57,279 nt of DNA from positions 1-57,279 of the forward strand of contig CAYMWA010000007.1 of NCBI GenBank assembly GCA_964393795.1, in the 5' to 3' direction. The translations under genes and the position numbers were made by a program. A model generated the notes under the pieces. The model ran no database searches. It worked only from the letters and a program-made list of their open reading frames with translations, and had not been told where the DNA came from. Origin of the DNA: Chryseosolibacter sp964393795. GTDB taxonomy: Bacteria > Bacteroidota > Bacteroidia > Cytophagales > Cyclobacteriaceae. Position 1 is the stretch's first letter. Each line of letters begins with the position of its first letter. Positions 54,507 to 57,279 of the stretch are shown here, one piece after another.

Positions 54507-54604
54507 TATGATCAGTAACGGCCGCTGCAACGGCTGCTTTGTTCGATGTACGTTTTCGTTTTTGATAGCATTTTTTAATGACACTTTCGCCCACCCAAAT
54601 CCGT

Positions 54605-54612
54605 TATCTTTG
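54605..54612 (+). promoter_or_regulatory. candidate -7 box (TATCTTTG)
   Basis: Exact TAnnTTTG match about 100 bp before the zinc protease start codon; TTTC at 54585-54588 is the best available upstream element. It would give a leader of about 95 bases in which I see no riboswitch. Confidence 0.45.
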
Positions 54613-54712
54613 CAATCGGGGTTAACGGTTGAGGCGATTTTTTGGATGATGCGATCTACCCCGTCAGACCGGACCCTGGAATAGTAAACCCACTTTCAAT
54701 TTATTCCAAGGC

Positions 54713-57181
54713 ATGAGGATTCTTCTTCTTTTCTCTTTTGGGCTATTGTTTTCTGTCACTGGATTCGCTCAGACATTAGAAGCGCTTACGCGACTGCGTC
54801 AGGACACAATCAACAGAGACACGGTTAAGCACGAAACACCGTCATCGGTGCCGGCGGGTAATGAACAACTGAGCGCTCCAAGAAACTACTATAATCTGAT
54901 GCGGCACCGGGAGGTGACGCGAAAGGGTCTGTTTACGGTGCACAAAGTCGCCGACAACTATTACTTTGAAATTCCCGACAGCGTACTCGGTCGTGACCTT
55001 CTTGTCGTGGCGAGAATTGCACAGGGTGCGGCGGGTGATCGGCCGGGGCACTCTGGCTATGCCGGTGATCAGATAGGAAATACCATTATACGATTTGAGA
55101 AAGGTCCCGGACACAAGTTGTTCCTGCGTCGCATTACGTATGAAGAACAGGCGGGGGATACGACAGACGCGATGTATCACGCTGTTGTGCGTTCCAACCT
55201 TCAGCCACTTGTCGCCGCTTTCGGTATCGGCGCTTATTCACCCAATGGAAAGGGGAGCGTTATCGATGTGACCAGCTACATCAACGGTGACAACGACATA
55301 TTCTTTTTCAACACGAGTACACGTCAGACCATGCGCGTGGGAACGCTTCAGAAGAATATGTCCTATATCAAAGACATTAACGCCTATCCACGCAACGTGG
55401 AGATTCGGACGATAAAGACCTACACGAAAAGCAATTCGCGTTCGACGTTCACCATGGAGTTGAATACGTCGATTGTTCTCCTTCCTGAAGTTCCGATGCG
55501 GAAGCGACTTGCGGATAAGCGCGTGGGCTATTTCACCGAGCGATACACCGATTACGACGCCAATCCACAAGGTGTTAAAGTAGTGCGTTTCATCAAGCGC
55601 TGGCGCTTGGAACCCAAACCGGAGGACATTGAAAAATATAAACGCGGGGAGTTGGTTGAGCCAAAGAAGCCGATCGTCTACTATATTGACCCTGCGACGC
55701 CGCGCAAGTGGGTGCCGTATCTGATTAAAGGTGTGGAAGACTGGCAGGTGGCTTTCGAAAAGGCGGGTTTCAAGAATGCCATTCAGGCACGCAGGGCGCC
55801 TACAGGTGAGGAGTCTGTGTGGAGTCTCGAAGACGCGCGTCATTCAGCCATTGTGTACAAACCTTCGGCTTTGGCAAACGCGGCAGGACCGGTAATCACT
55901 GACCCGAGAAGTGGTGAGATCCTTGAAAGTCATATTAATTGGCATCACAACCTGATGTCCATCCTGCGCAACTGGTACATGATTCAATGTGGTCCGACGG
56001 ATCCACGAGCACAACAACTTCAGTTTGACGACGAACTGATGGGTGAACTCATCCGCTCGGTGGCGGCGCATGAGGTAGGCCATACGTTGGGCCTTACGCA
56101 CAATTTTGGTGCGAGCTCAACGGTGCCTGTCGAAAAACTTCGTAACCGCGAATGGGTGGAAGCACATGGCCATACGCCGTCAATCATGGACTACGCACGG
56201 TTCAATTACGTTGCCCAACCCGAAGACAGTGTGGGTGAAAGAGGGTTGATTAGCCGGATAGGAGCATACGACCTATGGGCAATTGAATGGGGCTATCGTT
56301 GGTATCCGGACCTGAAGTCTCCTGAAGAAGAGAAACCTGTACTCAATGCCTGGATTGTCGAGAAAATGGAGGACAACCGTGCGCTGTGGTTCGGATCGGA
56401 ATTCTCTTCCGACGACCCGCGCACACAGACGGAAGATATTGGGAACAATGCCATGAAGGCGGGAAGTTATGGTGTCGAGAATCTGAAGCGCGTAGTGAAT
56501 AACCTCATGGAGTGGACGTACAATCCGGGAGAGGGTTACGATAACCTTGAAGAGCTATATGATGGTGTGGTCCGGCAATTCGACTACTACGTCGGACATG
56601 TGCTGAGGAATATCGGCGGCGTCTATGAAACACCCAAGCTGGCGAGTCAGCCGGGCGTTGTCTACGAAGCAGTGCCTTCAGATGTGCAGAAGAACGCCCT
56701 TGTTTTTCTCGACGAGCAACTGTTCATGACGCCTACATGGTTGCTGGATACGGCAATTCTTGCACGGACCGGCGATTCGCCCACGCAAATTGTTTCGCGG
56801 ATGCAAGACCGTGCGCTTGGTTATATGTTTAATGGACGGACCCTCAGCCGCCTTGCTGTCAACAGGGCAATGTATGGTGACGATGCGTATGGATTGATTG
56901 AGTACTTTAACGATGTGGATGCGATGATGTGGCGCGAACTGGACGAAGAGAAAGCGATTGACGCCTATCGGAGAAATCTGCAGCGCAGCTACATCGAACT
57001 CCTTATCGATCTTTCGAGGAAATCAGGTAAAGAGTTTCGCGATGCAGCGCCTGTTGCCAAGAACAAACTTGTCGAAATTCACAAACACATAAGAAAAAAG
57101 AAGCGGAAGATCGACGATCCGATGACGCAATATCACCTCGCCTTCCTCGAAAACAGATTGGCCGACATTATCGCGCTGTAG
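54713..57181 (+). CDS. large secreted zinc metalloprotease (DUF5117/DUF5118 type)
   Basis: 822 residues with a signal peptide (ILLLFSFGLLFSVTGFAQ). The N-terminal 330 residues match the DUF5117/DUF5118-type region (FTVHKVADNYYFEIPDSVLGRDLLVVARI). The catalytic site HEVGHTLGLTH (His453, Glu454, His457, His463) is a full metzincin HExxHxxGxxH motif with a likely Met-turn in SIMDY. Such proteins are common in Bacteroidota and planctomycetes; their substrates are not known. Confidence 0.93.
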   Translation: MRILLLFSFGLLFSVTGFAQTLEALTRLRQDTINRDTVKHETPSSVPAGNEQLSAPRNYYNLMRHREVTRKGLFTVHKVADNYYFEIPDSVLGRDLLVVARIAQGAAGDRPGHSGYAGDQIGNTIIRFEKGPGHKLFLRRITYEEQAGDTTDAMYHAVVRSNLQPLVAAFGIGAYSPNGKGSVIDVTSYINGDNDIFFFNTSTRQTMRVGTLQKNMSYIKDINAYPRNVEIRTIKTYTKSNSRSTFTMELNTSIVLLPEVPMRKRLADKRVGYFTERYTDYDANPQGVKVVRFIKRWRLEPKPEDIEKYKRGELVEPKKPIVYYIDPATPRKWVPYLIKGVEDWQVAFEKAGFKNAIQARRAPTGEESVWSLEDARHSAIVYKPSALANAAGPVITDPRSGEILESHINWHHNLMSILRNWYMIQCGPTDPRAQQLQFDDELMGELIRSVAAHEVGHTLGLTHNFGASSTVPVEKLRNREWVEAHGHTPSIMDYARFNYVAQPEDSVGERGLISRIGAYDLWAIEWGYRWYPDLKSPEEEKPVLNAWIVEKMEDNRALWFGSEFSSDDPRTQTEDIGNNAMKAGSYGVENLKRVVNNLMEWTYNPGEGYDNLEELYDGVVRQFDYYVGHVLRNIGGVYETPKLASQPGVVYEAVPSDVQKNALVFLDEQLFMTPTWLLDTAILARTGDSPTQIVSRMQDRALGYMFNGRTLSRLAVNRAMYGDDAYGLIEYFNDVDAMMWRELDEEKAIDAYRRNLQRSYIELLIDLSRKSGKEFRDAAPVAKNKLVEIHKHIRKKKRKIDDPMTQYHLAFLENRLADIIAL

Positions 57182-57212
57182 TGAGCGGCCATTCATTGTT
57201 GCACTAAAAAAT

Positions 57213-57244
57213 AAAAACCCCCGGACGACTTCCGGGGGATTTTT
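57213..57244 (+). terminator. rho-independent terminator after zinc protease
   Basis: CCCCCGGA (57218-57225) pairs with TCCGGGGG (57231-57238), flanked by A-run and T-run, so it may work for both strands. Confidence 0.93.
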
Positions 57245-57279
57245 ATTAACCTAACCTATACCTGAAGGTTGACTGTTAT

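Overview
This window reads as chromosome of a Bacteroidota bacterium, most likely from the order Cytophagales. The signs are SusC/SusD outer-membrane nutrient uptake genes, a FecR-type (DUF4974) remnant, DUF1573 and GH57/GT4 genes of Bacteroidota type, and several TAnnTTTG-type -7 promoter boxes. No rRNA, tRNA, phage or IS gene was recognised.

Layout. 1-9 kb is mostly housekeeping: a 5'-cut conserved protein, an AGCS sodium/amino-acid symporter, phosphoglucomutase/phosphomannomutase, TrpRS, a DUF1573 secreted protein and glutaryl-CoA dehydrogenase. 9-23 kb holds a COG2509-like FAD protein, two pairs of S1 sulfatases, a short CstA-type carrier, a very large exported protein with two FAD-binding folds, and a secreted protein with a DxxSGAT flavinylation-like motif. 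23-38.6 kb is a polysaccharide utilisation locus (PUL): FecR remnant, broken SusC, SusD, second broken SusC, GH5, two tandem GH99-like (WbsX) proteins, a metallophosphoesterase, GH127, an EEP-family phosphatase/nuclease and a Tat-exported Gfo/Idh/MocA oxidoreductase. 39-57 kb returns to general functions: M61 peptidase, CoA-binding protein, GyrB, PPK1, GlnRS, an alpha/beta hydrolase, cold-shock protein, GH57 + GT4 alpha-glucan genes, OsmC, SurE, a lipid kinase and a large metzincin-like zinc protease.

How it works together. The sulfatases, GH5, GH127, GH99-like proteins and Gfo/Idh/MocA enzyme together suggest breakdown of a sulfated, branched glycan, with uptake by SusC/SusD. However, both SusC genes and the FecR gene are structurally broken here, so the uptake and sensing arm is either decayed or misassembled.

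Most unusual features. (1) At least nine intergenic sites carry tandem repeats with the same 7-bp period (8 bp at one site) but different unit sequences. Many run exactly up to a stop codon, and one runs into a start codon. (2) A Tat twin-arginine signal lies in frame upstream of the big FAD protein, but an ATA stands where its ATG start would be. (3) The neighbouring secreted protein may carry covalent FMN. (4) The SusC genes show internal deletion and chimeric ends.
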